Assembly: GCA_023213315.1 (NCBI GenBank)
Contig: JAKCPI010002469.1
Span: forward strand, 1-64,000
Direction of reading: 5' to 3'
DNA length: 64,000 bases
Source: Euborellia annulipes
Taxonomy: Eukaryota; Arthropoda; Insecta; Dermaptera; Anisolabididae
Numbering within the stretch: the first letter of the stretch is position 1; the number at the start of each line of letters is the position of its first letter. The notes below the pieces were generated by a model. That model saw only the letters and a program-made list of their open reading frames with translations, ran no database searches and had not been told where the DNA came from. The translations under genes were made by a program, and so were the position numbers. Shown one piece after another: positions 32,057-43,360 of the stretch.

Positions 32057-32660
32057 AAATATATATTAAAAGTTCCAGGATGACCGAGCTGGAGCTTGGT
32101 GGTTTTTTCTTTTGATAAAATTAGAAAAACTAAAAAGTTCATCATTAAGATGTACTAGTACTCGAAGTCTCCCAAAGAGAAGACCTAGCTAGCGTAATTT
32201 GTTTACCGGAAAATGTATATATTTAAAATTTGTAAGAATTCGTTAAAGGAAATATTGAGAAAATTGGAAAAAACTAAAAAAGTACATCAGTTAAGTACTA
32301 GTACTCGAGATTTCCCAAAGAAGGTTAAAAGTAGTTTGTTTTGTATACCGTTAATAGGAATTATTTAAAATTTGAAAAGAAAAAAAATCATTAAAGCGTA
32401 TTTTTAGAAAATTGGAAAAAACTAAAAAAGTACTTTAGTAAAGAACTAGTACTCATATTTATCATAAAGACGTGACCTAGTGCAATTTCATATTGGTACC
32501 GAAAATAATATTTAATATTTGAAAAAAATCGTTAGAGCCGTTTTTGAGAACTGATGTGTTTACATATAAATAAATAAACTTTTAATAGTATATTATATAT
32601 CTCCAGACAAAAAATCTGGCGTGATAAGCACAGAACGACCAGTCTTGCCAGATTTTTTAA
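32057..32660 (+). repeat. DHE-related sub-family with three internal units
   Basis: Three diverged units of about 120-130 bp each contain AAAATTGGAAAAAACTAAAA followed by AGTAC(A/T)TYAG and a form of AGTACTAGTACTCG (near 32145, 32290, 32440). The last section (GACCTAGTGCAATTTCATAT, ATCGTTAGAGCC, GAGAACTGATGTG) matches the host of the Tigger-like insertion at 17.9-18.4 kb. It ends with a shortened DHE-type hairpin (AAAAAATCTGGCGTGATAAG ... TTGCCAGATTTTTT, 32605-32658). Confidence 0.75.
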
Positions 32661-32688
32661 ATTTTCAAACTAGTCGAATTTGAATTGA

Positions 32689-32862
32689 GCCCGTGACCAG
32701 TGGCACAGAGATAAGACATAGCTTCTCGTGCCTAGGGTCCCGGGTTCGCTTCCTGTCCCAAGCGAGATAAATTTATTTCATTTGAATTGGAATCATTTGA
32801 AATAAATAGGGTTGGGGTCTAAATAGCCTAAAAAGACCTTAAATAAATTTAAAAAAAAAATA
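32689..32862 (+). mobile_element. tRNA-derived SINE, copy 1
   Basis: An A-box-like TGGCACAGAGATAAG (about 32701) and a B-box GGGTTCGCTTCC (about 32741) stand 40 bp apart, as in RNA polymerase III promoters. A shared tail follows: AAATTTATTTCATTTGAATT, ATAGGGTTGGGGTCTAAATA and AAAAGACCTTAAATAAATTT, ending in an A-rich run. The same tail is found at 57370-57475 and, inverted, at 62865-62960. Confidence 0.8.
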
Positions 32863-33184
32863 GACAAAAATTTGCATTGAAAATTAAAATTAAAAAACTA
32901 CAGACACTTAAAAATTTGGCATATTTATCTGAAACTGATATTTTTTAATCCAATCCTGTTTATATAAAATGATTTCATTTCGTAGAAACAATTTGACCTT
33001 TATTTCATTCTCCTGCTTCTATCCAAGCTAAATAAAAAATGTATTAATAAATATATAGGGGAGTAAAATAGAGGGAAACATTTTCCAATTTATTATCATT
33101 AGAGGCTTTTTCCTAACATGCTTAACTGGGTATCAACCGAAACCTTCAAAGCTCTAGCTAGTATATATAGGATACAGGATTTAA
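32863..33184. other. No gene seen
   Basis: AT-rich, without element ends. Confidence 0.45.
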
Positions 33185-33330
33185 TTTCATCTCGTGTGGT
33201 GATTTAGAGAAGAGGTGTGGGTTCGAATCCCACCTTGACATGGATCATTAATCAATCGACGGTAACTAAATTCAGTCCATGCGGACCCATATAACCATTT
33301 TCATATCATGAAAGGGAAGGGTGAAAAATC
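33185..33330 (+). mobile_element. tRNA-related sequence (SINE head or tRNA relic)
   Basis: A perfect T-arm GTGGGTTCGAATCCCAC lies at 33217-33233 (5-bp stem, TTCGAAT loop). No acceptor stem or anticodon arm can be folded upstream, so it is not a working tRNA gene. CGGTAACTAAATTCAGTCCA and TGCGGACCCATATAACCATT follow, and may be the body of a second SINE family. Confidence 0.5.
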
Positions 33331-34460
33331 ATCTCAACAACTTTGTTATATTCAACAAAAATACTTGGAATATTTTTCTATAAATTTGTAAATATACCTC
33401 ATTGCCAGCAGACAGACACACCTCATATCCATCCGATCTCTTTATTCTTCTATATTTAAGAAAAGAAGTACCTCCTAATTTACTTATTATTAACTAATGT
33501 CCAATTGCACCGTTTGACTTTTAAGCCTCTCTTTACTAAGTGTTACTTAAATTAAAGAGAATCTTAAATAGCTTGTTCGTTTGCCCCGAAATATTTTAAC
33601 CATGGAATAGTAAAGAAGGTCTTTATAAATGTGCAACGTAGTTGGAGAGTTAAGTGTTATTTAGCGGTAAACAAGGCTTAACTCGTTCGGTGCGACTGGG
33701 CATATGAGGTCCAGGAGGTCGCGGATTTCTTTTAAACAATTTTTATCTAAATCCGTTCTATTGGAAAAGTATTATTCAAACTTTTTTTTAGCCATATTCA
33801 TAAAAGTATATTCACTATTATTTTTTTTTTTAGGAAAATTTTTATTATATTTTAATTACCAAAAGCTTGCTCTCCGTTTTTTTTTCCACCTCCCCCTCCC
33901 CCAATTAAAACTCTTGTGACCTGGAAAAATTATTCAAATTTATTTATCGAACAACTAAAAGGCTTTTTTGGAAATACAATATAAATAAAAAATAAAATCG
34001 AATTAAAATTTAATTTTACCTTTTGGGAATTAAAATCACGTAATATTATACTAAAATGGACAACTAACGCGTGGGATTTTGAAAATTATAGAGAGGGAAA
34101 ATCTACATAAATTAAGATAGTATTTTTTTATTTTTTCATCTTTTTAAAATACATACATTTGTATTTAATTTTAATGAATTAAACAACAAATATGTTAAAA
34201 TAATATACTAGGGTATAGGTCTATAATATGATAAATAAAATAATCTTTTTAAATTGGAAACCTAAAACCTTTTAAATTTTTTTTTTTTTATCTTGGTGTT
34301 ATATTACAAATTATGTAACCCGAAGATTTTGTTAATAATAATTTTTTAGGTGATCAATTAAACGTTTTCTCAAATTTCGTATTATTGATATTTATCTTGC
34401 ATTATTGATCTTCTTTACAATTACTATTGAAACAAATAAATATTAAATCCCAGCGATCGA
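33331..34460. other. AT-rich, no gene seen
   Basis: Some patches (33640-33720) are of mixed composition but show no exon signals I can defend. Confidence 0.4.
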
Positions 34461-34612
34461 ATTAGTGACGTCACAGACTCCGTCGTTTTCGGCAATTTTT
34501 AAAATGCCTTTAGGATGATTGTGTCTAACTTCATGGGAATAAGTGTAGATGGCGCTAAAGTTTTTGTCTAACTTCATAGGAATTACTGTAGATGGAGCTG
34601 ATGTCGTTTTAT
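34461..34612 (+). promoter_or_regulatory. CRE octamer followed by a two-copy direct repeat
   Basis: AGTGACGTCACAG holds a perfect TGACGTCA (about 34467-34474). Downstream, GTCTAACTTCATGGGAATAA, GTGTAGATGGCGCTAAAG (about 34521-34563) is repeated as GTCTAACTTCATAGGAATTA, CTGTAGATGGAGCTGATG (about 34567-34608). No gene start is evident next to it. Confidence 0.4.
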
Positions 34613-34683
34613 ATTAGATGCACGTAACGCTTTCTTAGAGGTTAGTTCACTTGAGTCGGTTCAAGTGCTCAGTACTTGAAGAT

Positions 34684-34707
34684 CGACTGAAGAATAAGCA
34701 GTCGAAA
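34684..34707 (+). ncRNA. Hairpin followed by GAAACG
   Basis: CGACTG AAGAATAAG CAGTCG forms a 6-bp hairpin directly followed by AAACG. It contains CTGAAGA and GAAA in the order seen at other sites, but here the pairing involves the CTG itself, so it does not fit a hammerhead fold well. It is probably the same element end as the other CGAAACG sites. Confidence 0.3.
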
Positions 34708-34865
34708 CGTTGTACAGTATTTAAGTTTTTAATAAATAATTAATACAAAATGTGGTCTATAATTAAACATTCCCATAATAATAATCATACAAACCACAAA
34801 AGCTTTAATAAACACATTCGTGATAAATATAACCTTCAAATAATTTAATAATAATTAAAAGTAAA

Positions 34866-35060
34866 CGCTAGGTTTAGTTTAAAAAAGTATTTTTATTTGG
34901 TTTATGTACATTTCGATGTTAAAACATCATCATCAGAACCTTATTAACTAACTAGTTACCTGTCTACTACTACTAGTTTCTAATAAAGTTCTGATTATGA
35001 TGTTTTAACATCGAAATGTACATAAAGCAAATAAAACTCATTTTTTTAAATAACCAGCGA
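34866..35060. mobile_element. Short foldback, about 195 bp
   Basis: TTTTATTTGGTTTATGTACA, TTTCGATGTTAAAACATCAT on the left pairs with ATGATGTTTTAACATCGAAA, TGTACATAAAGCAAATAAAA on the right. The loop of about 60 bp includes ACTAGTTACCTG and CTACTACTAGTTTC. Confidence 0.85.
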
Positions 35061-35571
35061 AATTTTATTTATTTATTTATTAGAGCTAGAGCTAAAAATT
35101 AAGCTTCAAGAACGACGTAAAATACCAAGGGATGGGGGTTTGCCAAAAAAAGAACTACAAAGTTTAAGAACCCCCGTATTATTGAATTTTTGTATTTAGG
35201 ATAGACGCAAACAACCAAATAAAATTCTCTGAGTTCTTGTTTTAATATATTCGGAAATAAGGACTTTTATTTAGCTGCATTCTCACTACAATAAATATAA
35301 TGATAAAAAAAATTGTAATTAGAATGATATATTGAGAGTCGGGGGAGGATTAATATTAATGGTCCCTTTGTTCCACTTAATAGAAATTGAACCCATATTA
35401 GGGAGGTTTGGGGTGGGGGGGGGATAACCCTCCTCGACCACTAGTTTATATTAAAATTAATTTCTTTTCTTGCTTTATTATATATATATTATTAGACGGT
35501 CGAGCGGGGTGACATCATGGAAGTTTTTTTCTAAATCCCAAACGCTTTTGAAATCTCCCAACAAATTATGA

Positions 35572-35610
<39 letters not shown>

Positions 35611-36144
35611 CTGTTATAAACGTCTCTATTCAGACATTGTTAAGATATCTTCTCTCCGGAAATAACGTTAACCCGGAATCGGTTCTCTCAACTTTTGTAA
35701 ACGGAACGACCCTTAAGAAATCGAAAGATTATATTATATATTGATATATACGGTTTATACATATATATATATATATATTTATTTATTTATTTGTTTATTC
35801 AGTCAACACCATTTCTAAATGTGAAATAAAATTATATAACTAATGAAAATTTTTTTGATATGTTGGTGAGGGGGAAGGGGTGAAAGTTCAAATTATTATA
35901 AATAATTAATTATCTCGCCCAAGGTCACCGGCGGCTTCAAATCCCCTTTCATCCCCTCCTTAATGCGCCAGAGTGTCAAACAATGAAATTACAAGAAAAA
36001 AAAACTAAAAGAGAATATCTTTCTAAGGCATTTATTTATTCTTATTTCACTGGACAACAAAAATGACATTTTTAAAAGTTTCCTCCACTTCACGAGTCAT
36101 TCTTATTAATTTTGGTAAACGAATATGACAAAGGAAAAATTTTA
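35061..36144. other. No gene; TA microsatellite
   Basis: (TA)n lies at about 35576-35607 and again at 35760-35778. A G-run at 35411-35423 looks like another worn hAT scar. No coding signal is seen. Confidence 0.5.
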
Positions 36145-36909
36145 TTGACTCTAGTTTTAGAGATATAGAGAGAATAAAATTTTCATAGAAAATATACTCT
36201 AAACCGGCTCCAATTAAGAATTTTCAAGTTTTTTTAAGGCATCACCCTTTAAAAATATGCAAATAGAAATAGAAATATTCCAGTTTCACCCCAATCGGAA
36301 GACATTAAGATGTGCCTCAAACGACTTGAAGTTTAGAGAAATCGAATTTTTCCAGTTTTTTTTTTTTTTTTTAACTTTGGACACCCCTAAAGCAATTTTT
36401 ACCATCTCTAAATGCAAAAAACTTATATTTTCTATATTCTATAGTACTTTAGCTTTTCAATCATTCATTTGTGAAAATCAGGAGCCCCCTACTTATTTCC
36501 ACCCCTTTTCGTTAATTATAGGGCCATGAATCAAATTTGGAGGGACGAAAAGGAATATTTTAGCCTTAACATTTCTTCAGGTGGTCTAGAGAAGTGAAAA
36601 GTTTGAAAACATTAACATTTGATTCCAAGGGGTGATGTGGGGGAGGATTTTGTCGCTTAAAATGCAAAAAAATCATTAAAAATGATCGATTTTTTCTGAT
36701 TTTTTCACGGACCCACCTCACCCTTCCTTAAACATCCCTCAACTAAAAATAATATATAGGATAAAGCGGGTGGGGTGTGAGCGATTCCGAAGCCCTTACA
36801 ACTAGATGGAAGATTCACAGCCCCTCGCTGTTGGGTTGGTCAAATTGGCAAATATACTTTCATTTTTTTGAGCTGATCTCCACAAATTTAAAATTAAATA
36901 TACGGATTC

Positions 36910-37140
36910 TTCTTTCACTTCGACTATATCCCTAATAAATAAATAAATACAAAAAATAATACTTGGAAGTATTTAATTTAATTTGGGGTGAGTTTTAGTG
37001 GTGGATGAATTAAATAAGTCTTTTTAAATTTTTTTCACTTCGACTATATCCCTAATAAATAAATAAATACAAAAAATAATACTTGGAAATATTTTATTTA
37101 ACTAGAGATGAGTTTTAAAGATGGATAAATGAAGTGAGTC
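36910..37140 (+). repeat. Two tandem copies of about 115 bp
   Basis: TTTTTCACTTCGACTATATC, CCTAATAAATAAATAAATAC, AAAAAATAATACTTGGAA occurs at about 36913 and again at 37027, followed each time by a diverged half (GGTGAGTTTTAGTGGTGGAT / GATGAGTTTTAAAGATGGAT). Confidence 0.85.
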
Positions 37141-37329
37141 TTTTAATAGTTATTTAATTTCGAATTTATTCCCAAAGGAATAAAACCCCGTTAGTTTGCA
37201 AGTGAATGGAATTTTTATAAATAGAGAATTTATTTCATAATATCAATTCTTGGTCGTTCAGAGAGGAATGCTTCTCGAGTCTGTTTGCTTGTTGCCTGCC
37301 TATCAGGCGTTATGTCTTTCATTTAGTTG

Positions 37330-37484
37330 TATAAGAGTCGAGCCATGAGTCAGTCGGTTCAGCTCCACTCTCTCTCTCTCTCTCTCTCTCTCGCGTGTGT
37401 TTAGTTTATTTTATATTGTGTTGTGATTTGTGCAAATAAGACATTCATCCACCAAACTCCCCACCTGGTCATCTTATCATTAAG
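37330..37484 (+). promoter_or_regulatory. Possible core promoter with 5' exon and splice donor
   Basis: TATAAGAG at 37330 lies 31 bp before the A of an initiator-like TTCAGCTCC (37358-37366). Another initiator word, AGTCAGTC, lies between them. A (TC)n microsatellite follows at 37370-37393, then about 90 bp of unusually mixed composition ending CATTAAG|GTAATG (37484/37485), a usable splice donor. No ATG-led frame of note lies in it. It may be a non-coding first exon, or chance words in the loop of the 3-kb inverted repeat. Confidence 0.3.
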
Positions 37485-38443
37485 GTAATGAATATTTTCA
37501 CATCTCATTTGCATAACGAATTAAAGTAATTTTGTATTTTATTTTTCTCTCTTATAATATACTGATAAAATTATCCAATTTTTTAAATATAACTCTATGA
37601 TGAATTCGTGTACCCCATAGGGAGGGTGAGAAAGGGTGTAAATCACCCCTTCTAATAAACAAAATAGTGTTTTCTTTAAATATGAAAATTAATATAGAAA
37701 ATTATTTTTTTTTTTGTAAATTTTTTACATTTAAGCAATGATTTCTTTCCCTCCCTCCTCACCCTCCACTCCTCTAACAGAGAATTTATATTCTATAATA
37801 TTTAATAAGAAATTATAATTGAAAATATAAATTCCTAAACTTTTATCTCTCGTCAGTGGCTTAGTAATAAGTGAGATTTTTGGAGGTGGAATTTTCTTTT
37901 TGACTGTCTGAATGCCTGATTTTCTTGAAGCAGTTTCTCCACTCGCCTCCCCTAATTATAAGTGTAAAAATTCAGATGATTTTTTTTTTTATTTGCTTAA
38001 GTTTCTGTGTCGTAACTTTCCACAAGCCTGTAAATCCGTTCTTCGTTTCATGAATATATTTCCTTTGTTTGTAGTTTTAGATATAATTCGATCTCCCTCG
38101 GCTCACGCATCCCCTTATAGATATTCATTAATTCACATTCAATTATAAAAATAAATTAATGAATAAAATTGCATTTGTTTTTCTCATTAAATTCTTTTAG
38201 AATTTTATATAAAAATTAATTTTATTTCTGTTTGTTTAAAGCCCACCCCCTCCCTCTCAAGTTATTTTCTCACTCTACAAATTTTCTTAATACTTGCAAT
38301 TTGCCCCTTGAGTAAAGGGTAGTCTACCCCATGTAAATTTTTCTTTAAATAAATTTAGCTTTTATAAATGTCATATTTTTACTGATTTATTTACAAAAGC
38401 TTTATATTTCATAGATTATAATTTTTTTCAAACTTTGACAAAA
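37485..38443. other. Loop remainder, no gene seen
   Basis: AT-rich with C/T-rich patches (CCCTCCCTCCTCACCCTCC near 37750). The 78-codon frame at 37912-38148 has no recognised features. Confidence 0.4.
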
Positions 38444-39112
38444 TGCAGCGAGGAGCTGCGAATCTTCCATCTTGTTGTAAGGGCTTCGGAATCGCTCACA
38501 CCCCACCCGCTTTATCCTATATATTTTTTTTAAGTTGAGGGATGTTTGAGGAAGGGTGAGGTGGGTCCGTCAGCTGGAATATGTAGAAAATCAGTGAAAA
38601 AATCGATCATTTTTAATGATTTTTTTGCATTTTATGCGACAAAATCCTCCCCCACATCCCCCCCGTGGATCCAAATGTTAATATTTTTTAACTTTTCACT
38701 TCTCTAGACCTTCTGAAGAAATGTTTAGGCTAAAATATTTCTTTCCATCCCTCCAAATTTGATTCATTGCCCTATAATTAACGAAAAGGGGTGGAAATAA
38801 GTAGGGGACTTCCCCCCGAAAACGGTACGTGGTGGGGGAAAACGGAGGTCATATTTGGATTCAGGAGGTCATTTTACTTAAGAATCTGAAGGAATTTTCT
38901 CGGGGCCGAAAAAAAAAGTTTCATTTTGCCTCACAGTGGATTTTTCTAAACTTTGTCGTCCGATTGGGCTGAATCTTGAATATTTCTATATATTTTAACT
39001 ATATGCATATTTTAAAGGGGGGGGACTCCTTAAAAAAATCTTGAAGATTCATTCATAATAGGAGTTAAGAAAATTTTATTCTCTCTATATCTCTAAAACT
39101 AGAGCCAATCGG

Positions 39113-40241
39113 GCAAAATAGATGATATTTTCGGAATCAGCGCTATCCATATTCTCAAGAATAGCTCTTAATTTCCTCGAAACAAACTGGTGTCCAGTGT
39201 TAATTGAACGAAATTGTGCAAAATATTTAGTCTATTCTTTCTTCACAATTAAAATAATTACATATTTATAATATACAGTATAAATAATTCATTCACGTTT
39301 ATTAATTATTGATCATATTTTAACTTTACTATAATTTAGAGGGATTTATTAAACCTATTTTTAGAGACGTTTGATTATCGTTAGATTATTGAAAAAGTGT
39401 TGGATTAACGAACTGCCGGATTAGAGAGATTATAGCTAAAAAAAAAATGCTAATTAAATCAGGTGTCGCACTCTTGATAGTGACACGCGGGCTTTACGGG
39501 TCTCCACTCGGTTAAAACCATCTATTTTCGTTTCAGAATTTACAATGGTCAATTAATTATTGAACACGCTATAATTTATTTTAAATTAGTAATTCAAAGA
39601 CAAATTATAAATTGATTTTTGTTCTTCAATTATAATATTTTTATAAAATTAAAGACGATATAACTGTTTTCATAAGGTTTATACTCTCTCCTTTAACATT
39701 CGTATTACTACGATCCCATTAAATTATTATATAATACCCGGTGAAGGTTTTATTACGTACATAATATTTATATATATAGCTTTATTGAGATGAATACAAT
39801 TTTTACTTATGACTATTTTATGTAGAGAAGCTTAAAATACCTTTATAGTATCATGATATAAACAAATACAATGTTGTTCTCTTGGTAATTTTGATTAGAA
39901 ATTTATAGAAAAATTAAATTTTATCTCTCTCAGGCTGCTTGTTGGAATTCTCAACAGCAGGTTCTACTCGTTACATAAATATAAGAGGATATTTTTGCTC
40001 CCCCACTCCTCATTAGTTAATTGAATATAGGTGACGCCATTGAAGCCGAAACCTAACTGTAGGTGCGAGGGTTCGTACCAGAGATCTAATTTGGGTCGAA
40101 ATTTACTGTCTAGTGAGAAACATGAATTTATACGATCCTCACAACTGCCTCCCAATGTTCTTTGAACAAAGCTTACTTAATATTCACTAAAATAAGGACG
40201 AATATGGAAACGTCCTGACGGCGAGGAGGAGCCTCTCAAAT
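39113..40241. other. No gene; weak Tigger-like words
   Basis: At about 39360-39430, GATTATCGTTAGATTATTGA and GGATTAACGAACTGCCGGAT recall internal words of pogo/Tigger elements, but no ends are visible. The rest is AT-rich. Confidence 0.35.
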
Positions 40242-40400
40242 AAAAAACCTGGTGTGAGTGGTCGCACAGCACACAACTTTCTCTTAACTTCGGTAATAGA
40301 AAGTTGCTTGTCACACCAGATTTTTTGTGTCGATAAATATTTAGTTTCAGACAGTAGGGCCTACGTTAGATAGAATTCAAGATGCAAATTAAGAATATGA
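40242..40400 (+). mobile_element. DHE 5'-end fragment
   Basis: 5' hairpin AAAAAACCTGGTGTGAGTGG, CACAACTTTCTCTTAACTTC, CGGTAATAGAAAGTTG, TCACACCAGATTTTTTGTGT, then ATATTTAGTTTCAGACAGTA and ATTCAAGATGCAAAT. The rest of the element is missing. Confidence 0.82.
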
Positions 40401-41294
40401 AAAAAGCGGATTAGACTCAATACATTTATACCTCAAAATCCAATTAATAAATAAAAAATTCATTTATTATTTAAAATAAATGTGAATTTTACGTAGAAGT
40501 ATCACTTCAAAGTATATAATTTGAATACCCCGCTGTTTTTTAGACTCTCTTATTTTTTTGGAACGAAGTTCTTTAACGCGGCTTACGCAAGGTGAATTGG
40601 AGGAAAAAGCAACTTAACAAAAACGCGTTCCCTAACAAAAATGCGTTCCCAGCGCCCGAGGAAGGCGAGATTAGCCGAAGTCTTGGCGAGGCCACGCCCA
40701 CCTTCTCCTTCTCTTTATTTTCTTCTATCTACCGTAGCCCACACGTTAGCTTTTTTTAAGTAAATCACTCTAGATAATTAAAAAAAGAGAGATCACGAGT
40801 TACCCGAGCTAAGAGTGGAATTTTCTTATTTTTATTTACACTCTAATTTTTTTCACTTCAAGAGTCAGGCTTTTTTCTATATGCTCGCATTTAATTTTCA
40901 TGGCTAACCGCGAATAAAGGGAATTAGAACATATAGTAGCTTAGGGGCATATACAATTGTCTCCTCCTGTCTTATATGTAGCAGTATATATTTTAATTTC
41001 TTTTAGTTTTCATTGACGTTGTTTTCTGAAATCGCCTCTGACTATAAAAAGACTAAAATTTTATAATTATCTTTTGTTGGCAATTACAAATTTCATTTTT
41101 TTAATCAACATTTTCATTTTTTTAAATATTTATTTATCTTTTTAATTACATAGTCACCTCCCGAATGAGGTATAGTATATCTCTCAGTTGCCCTTGGTCG
41201 AATTTCTTGTTAGTTCAATGAAGTGTTCTTCGACGAACTTCTTGAAATCTCTCAGTCGATAAATATAACGTCGATGAGATGAGTGGCTGTTCAA
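40401..41294. other. No gene; GC-richer patch
   Basis: The patch 40575-40700 contains a short direct repeat (AACAAAAACGCGTTCCC / AACAAAAATGCGTTCCC) and GCCCGAGGAAGGCGAGATTA. CACGAGTTACCCGAGCTAAG near 40793 recurs as CACGAGTTACCCGAACTAGA near 47320. No exon is supported. Confidence 0.4.
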
Positions 41295-41965
41295 TGATTA
41301 GATCAATACGTAGTAGGAAGAGCGGATGTCAGCCAAACAAGGACAGGATAGCCTCTATCAAATGAAAATTGATCTAAGAAGACGTTTCTGCTTTAATTAC
41401 ATAAATTCATCATAAGTTCTTATGAAGATATTGACAATCTCAAAGTATACACATGTAGATAGAGTTATTATATATAAACATATACAAAATATAAAATACC
41501 ATAAGGTGACATATTTTGTATATGTTTCAAATATCTCCCTTCCGCCTTTTGTCTTTTGAATTTCGCGGCTATGTACAAAGCGCCACAGAGCTCGTATGTG
41601 ACAAAACTATACATCATTTGAAAGGTCTTGACATAACCTACAAAACGACGCTATGCATGATTAGTTTTGATATTGCGTTCAACAGTTATAGACGTGTAAA
41701 CATGGAGTTCACTAACGCCGAAATTCGCGCTATTTTAAAGTTTTCCTTCGTTCAAGGCAAATCCGCTAGAGAAACGTTCCGTTTATATATAACAACTCTA
41801 TCTACATCTCAAAGGTGTATACTTTGAGATTGTCAATATCCTCATAAGAACTGTTGAGGGATTTATGTAATTAAAGCCGAAACGTCTTCTTAGATCAGAT
41901 TTTCATTTGATAGAGGCTATCCTGTCCTTGTTTGGCTGACATCCTCTCTTCCTACGTATTGATCG
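41295..41965. mobile_element. Foldback enclosing a mariner fragment
   Basis: The left arm (GATCAATACGTAGTAGGAAG, GATGTCAGCCAAACAAGGAC, AGGATAGCCTCTATC, TTGACAATCTCAAAGTATAC) pairs with the right arm (GTATACTTTGAGATTGTCAA, GATAGAGGCTATCCTGTCCT, TACGTATTGATC). Between them is about 250 bp of mariner-like sequence. A single copy of the right arm is present at 58.08-58.26 kb. Confidence 0.82.
41702..41785 (+). pseudogene. Mariner transposase, N-terminal fragment
   Basis: From the ATG the frame reads MEFTNAEIRAILKFSFVQGK then SARETFR. This resembles the opening of mariner transposases, where the first helix-turn-helix of the DNA-binding domain begins (the R..L.F.F..GKSA.E..R pattern). About 160 bp of upstream sequence (CGCGGCTATGTACAAAGCG, GAAAGGTCTTGACATAACC) looks like the matching 5' untranslated part. 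The frame then runs directly into the foldback arm, so only about 27 residues remain and the catalytic DDD domain is absent. The element is dead. Confidence 0.7.
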
Positions 41966-42116
41966 ATAAATATAACTCCGACTGGAAATTCCAAATTCCA
42001 AATATTTTAACAAAATCGTAAGATTATTTAAAAAAACGTATAAAATCGATTCTTGCCCGCGGGTTTGGTCAAATAAAAAGACAAAAAACTTGTCTAATTG
42101 TTTCGGAAAAGTTTAA

Positions 42117-42220
42117 AGGGTCCCTTACACGGTCAATAATAATGACATTACTTTATCAGAATGACCGATAATAAGCATATGATTTCTGATAATGCCATTA
42201 TTATTGACCGTGTAAGACCC
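42117..42220. mobile_element. TTAA-flanked MITE, 104 bp
   Basis: Left GGGTCCCTTACACGGTCAAT, AATAATG; right CATTATTATTGACCGTGTAA, GACCC. TTAA lies immediately on both sides (42113-42116, 42221-42224). A TTAA target is the signature of piggyBac-type elements. The inner part pairs almost throughout, so the whole unit can fold as one hairpin. Confidence 0.8.
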
Positions 42221-42224
42221 TTAA

Positions 42225-43360
42225 GAGCTCCACATACAAACATGAGATGCGGAATTAGGTGCTGTAGTTATGCTGAAATTCAAATTACAAATTCACCAAT
42301 TATTTTGTTAATTGTTATACAACTTTCCAAGAACAAGTCAAGTAGGTTAAATTATCAATTCAACAAATCCGTCATCTAAAGTACCTCTCGATTAATCAAA
42401 TCGTTTATTTACTCGATTATTTGGGTTACCTACCTCCCCGAACGTAATTTCCACTTTTAAGAGTTAAATCGACTATATATAATTCATTCTCATTCATTTC
42501 GCAATTTTTATGATTAAAATAACTTCCCGCTTCTTGGAAGGTCGGCAAAGAAAAGGACTCCTAATACATAAATTATTTTATTATTAAGAAGATTCGCTTT
42601 TCTATATAGAAAAAGATTTTTTTTTTTTTTGAAATTATTATTAGCTTATCAAAAACATAATAGGATTTCCGGGTAACGCTCATATGAGCTTAAAAAAGTG
42701 AGTTATTTAAATATTTGCTCAAACTTTTCGCCTTCATTTTAATAACAAAAGAGTTAAAATTCAATTTCTGGTAATTTTGATAAAGTAGACCATTTTTAAT
42801 TATTTTTTTTTTCTTTTCATTTTACTTCATTTTTTTTTTTGCCTTTAGGAATAAATTGAACCATTTATGACAAAGCTCGATGAAAGCTTTTTATCATCTT
42901 TCTTAGGACAAAAAGAAAGAAATAAATACAAGAGATAATCAAACTTTTCACACCACTTAACCAATGATGCGTTTTAGTGGCAAAATTAAATTAAATTGAG
43001 GTTGTATGCCGGCATGTATCCTGCTCATAAAACTTATAGTAGTTCCTACTCCTAGAAATAACTTCGCTAGTATAAAAGCGTCGTTAAAAACAAAAACATT
43101 ATACATCAGAAATTAAAGTTTATATATTCACTCCAAGTGACAGACTTATATTCATGATTTTTTTTTTTTATTTTTATTTAAATTAAATTCTTTATTATTC
43201 AATAATTTTTTCTTTTTTTTTATTAAAAAATCATATTTTTCTATTCGGAATAATCACACTGATTTTTTTTTGGAGATGCGTATTTATTTGATCAAAGAAA
43301 ATATAAAAAAACATTTGATTACTAATAGGAACGTCTTCGAAGATTAAATAACCCGAAAAC
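42225..43360. other. AT-rich, no gene seen
   Basis: Poly-T runs near 42620, 42825 and 43160. No element ends or coding signals. Confidence 0.45.

Larger units (their letters stand above)
36145..39112. mobile_element. Large inverted repeat, about 3 kb
   Basis: The left arm 36145-36831 pairs with the right arm 38444-39112. Examples are CTCTAGTTTTAGAGATATAG with its inverse near 39090, AGGATAAAGCGGGTGGGGTG with CACCCCACCCGCTTTATCCT, and GCGATTCCGAAGCCCTTACA with TGTAAGGGCTTCGGAATCGC. The loop is about 1.6 kb. No transposase is seen. The element could be a foldback transposon or an inverted duplication. The loop is described separately. Confidence 0.88.

Noticed and set aside
33217..33233. tRNA gene
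   Set aside because: The T-arm is perfect but no acceptor stem, anticodon arm or D-arm can be paired around it.
37370..37393. TC microsatellite as a GAGA-factor site cluster
   Set aside because: A plain dinucleotide run is enough to explain it; without binding data a regulatory claim would be a guess.
41516..41827. 103-codon frame as a complete gene
   Set aside because: Only the middle part is mariner transposase; the first part is the mariner leader and the end is the foldback arm read by chance.
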